From positions 4,145,001 to 4,165,000 of the forward strand of contig NC_092576.1 of the NCBI RefSeq assembly GCF_037975245.1: DNA of 20,000 nucleotides. The letters are read 5' to 3'. Under the pieces are notes generated by a model that was not told the origin of the DNA, searched no databases, and worked only from the letters and a program-made list of their open reading frames with translations. Source of the stretch: Apostichopus japonicus. Lineage: Eukaryota; Echinodermata; Holothuroidea; Aspidochirotida; Stichopodidae. This document shows, one piece after another, positions 17,760 to 20,000 of this stretch (position 1 is the first letter of the stretch; every line of letters starts with the position of its first letter). A program made the translations under genes and the position numbers.

Positions 17760-19067
17760 TGATTTTGAGTGCCATTGAACAGAGTGACAAACGATTCGGT
17801 AGCTACGGTAATATGTATGTTGGTGAATTACTAGATTTAACTTACTCGGCGTTGAAGATTTAAACAAGAAGGCTGTTACTTGTTCTGTAAGGAACACATT
17901 AACTTGGAAACATAAGGTTATTATACACTCTACTTCAAACAAGACACGAGGTAAGATTTTCGTTTCATATTTTCATTATCCGTTGGAATTCCAGTAATGT
18001 GTAATATAACTATTGTTAATGTAGTATGTGACAACCCAACGTCTGATTTTATTACGAGCAGAATGTATAAAGCAGAAGAAAATGGGACTTATGAAATGGA
18101 AATTGGCAAGAACTGCAAAGTATTGTTATTGAAGCAACACATAAAGTATTGTTATGTAAACAATACATATTATTTTCAAAAACAAAATAATAATTGAGGC
18201 TCTAATTTCTAAGTATTTGTTGATAATTATATAACGTTGCCTGTCACATTGAGGAGCTGAGGAACAGTGATGGACATGCTTCCAGTAACTGACTTTTTAA
18301 GTACAGGAATTATTGTTTAGATTAAACATGAATAGCGTAGTAGCATTAAACTAGCAGCAAAATGAAATACGTTCATATAATTGAAATACAAACAATCAAA
18401 CGGGGAGACCGATATCAACAGCGGGATAATTAAGACCTGTGCATGTTTTTCAAAATAGGTCACTGTTAAGTGATATTAAAGAGGGTTCTTTTTCTTCCCG
18501 TTTACTATAGATATTTATTTGCAATCATATTCTTATATATATGGAGATTTTATAAGGTAATAACCTGTTTGAAAAATAATCAAACTACTAATAATAAAAA
18601 GATTAACAATTATAATACTAATAATAACAGGGTTAATAAACTGATATGGTTTCTGTGCACTTTTTATAGTTCAACATCTCAGTGATGCGTGGTAATTGAT
18701 ATAACAGTAGTATAAAATATGGCGATCATATGCAATCAGAGTAAGTTACGTTTGCTCTGCAGTACTCATTGCGTTTATGATATGTTCATATAGCCTATGG
18801 TATGTTAATCTTTACTGCAATAAGTTTGAGCTCGTTTGCAAGAAAATGAAGATTAAGAAGATAATTATTATCCTTATGGTTGTATTTATTCACTCTAAGA
18901 AGTAAAACCCTACATCACATTTCCGGTTGCAGTATTCCCAAAAGTTCCACTATACTTTATTGGGGATATGACGGATAATCACCTTAATTTAGGTGTCGCG
19001 AACCTGTGTTTGAAAACCCTATTATCCGCAAAGTAAAGTAGGACATGTTATGTCAGACGTTCTAGTA

Positions 19068-19425
19068 CAGGGTTGTCCAACCTACGGCCCGCCAGAGATG
19101 CTCTACGGTGCGAAATTTAGTGAGCAGATTTATTGATAATGATTTGAAGCTATATAAGTAATCATTCGAACCTTCTGGGTCCAAAAAACTGCATACAGGT
19201 CAGTTTGTGTGACACTCTCAGCGGAGGGGGGGGGGCGGCTGGACTTTATTCATCTGTTTTATCAGGAAGGAAAATAAATCAGTGCGCTTCGCGCGCAGTG
19301 CTCACATTTTCTTGCCTTGGGCTTCGGGAAAAAATTTGAAAAATCAAGCGTAGGGTTCATGCGGCCCCGTCCTTCATCATCATCATTCCATGGGGCCCTC
19401 CTCTACAAAAGGTTGGACAACTCTG
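19068..19425 (+). mobile_element. Non-autonomous hAT element, copy 3 (358 bp)
   Basis: Same orientation as copy 1. Ends are CAGGGTTGTCCAACC and GGTTGGACAACTCTG (one mismatch), with the 8-bp duplication ttctagta at 19060-19067 and 19426-19433. The interior matches copy 2, including a poly-G run near 19226-19235. Compared with copies 1 and 2 it lacks about 40 bp between two CGGCCCGC repeats at the left end, leaving one such repeat. Confidence 0.93.
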
Positions 19426-19433
19426 TTCTAGTA

Positions 19434-20000
19434 CAAGGTCCTTGACATATTTTTTTATTTGATGTAATATTATATACTCCTCTGAGGCAATTTAGAAGTA
19501 AAATATATTCTTGCAGATATCTCATTAGGATACCCATCCCTTCGTTCACGACGAATTGTGAGAATGGTTTGTATTCAATGACAATATTCTATTTTATACC
19601 GTATACATTATCTGAAAATAATTCTAATGCATATGTTATACATCTGCTCATAATCATTTCATTCAAAATGAGCTCATTTGATATTAATAACCATCCTTGA
19701 CTTGGCCTGATTGTAATTAGCCTAATATCGCTAGAAGGGTTGCCTGTAAACATAATGTATGGCGTGGGACACGAAAGTACGGTCTGTGGAGCTTATAGAC
19801 TGATTCATGTAGACCTATCTTGTTAATGACATTAATATATTCATTTAAAGCAATATAAATGTGTATGTTTTGAGTTTTTTAATCTACTATTTTGTGTTAT
19901 CTTATATATGGAAGAAGAAAGTACAATTTTAAGATTGTTCTTGTCTTAAAAATGGCTACAATTCCAAGATTACAATAAGTTGCTGAACTTTTATGCCTTA
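19434..20000. other. Terminal stretch without a recognised gene
   Basis: AT-rich. One weak exon-like segment at 19517-19557 (after attcttgcag) is noted under findings. Nothing else is supported. Confidence 0.5.

Larger units (their letters stand above)
16745..19059. other. Intergenic region with weak exon-like segments
   Basis: AT-rich. Holds two perfect short tandem repeats, the CRE/E-box cluster at 17721-17759, and weak exon-like segments at 17835-17950, 17995-18197 and 18933-18992. No recognised protein family. The frame at 18470-18685 lacks an ATG and is Asn/Lys-rich low complexity. Confidence 0.5.

Noticed and set aside
18470-18685. 71-codon + strand frame
   Set aside because: No ATG start, Asn/Lys/Tyr low-complexity content expected from AT-rich DNA, no splice context.

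Overview
This is animal nuclear DNA. It is AT-rich, has long (TA)n tracts and non-autonomous hAT transposons, and carries one intron-rich gene whose exons have GT..AG borders and matching phases. The gene fits an invertebrate, probably a deuterostome such as an echinoderm. The species assignment is inference from a metazoan-specific receptor family and weak gene-structure clues, not from a marker gene.

The main content (about 2481-14110, + strand) is a GDNF-family receptor alpha (GFRalpha)-like gene that I reassembled from 14 exons. All borders come from reading frame, splice consensus and phase; all junctions but one (E8/E9) join cleanly. The predicted protein is about 673 residues plus an initiator piece I could not place. 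In order it has an extra N-terminal GFRalpha-type cysteine domain (E1+E2, called D0 here), a canonical D1 (E3), a linker (E4), a canonical D2 (E5), a D3 (E6+E7), then about 250 residues not found in vertebrate GFRalpha proteins (E8-E14). That tail has three Cys-x-Cys motifs and a possible alpha/beta juxtamembrane module, and it ends in a hydrophobic tail that looks like a GPI-attachment signal. Vertebrate GFRalpha proteins are cell-surface co-receptors that present GDNF-family ligands to the RET tyrosine kinase. A similar role here is inference from family membership.

Three copies of one hAT family (3636-4088, 15145-15553, 19068-19425) have 15-bp terminal inverted repeats and exact 8-bp target-site duplications. 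The first copy sits in intron 1, inside a minisatellite. It still carries a broken piece of a BED-finger hAT transposase that the other two lack.

The 5' flank (1-2480) and 3' flank (14111-20000) are mostly non-coding as far as I can see. The 3' flank holds a long (TA)n tract, short perfect tandem duplications, a dense cluster of CRE-like and E-box sites at 17721-17759, and a few weak exon-like segments that I list only as candidates. No rRNA, confident tRNA, CRISPR array or bacterial/viral gene was seen.
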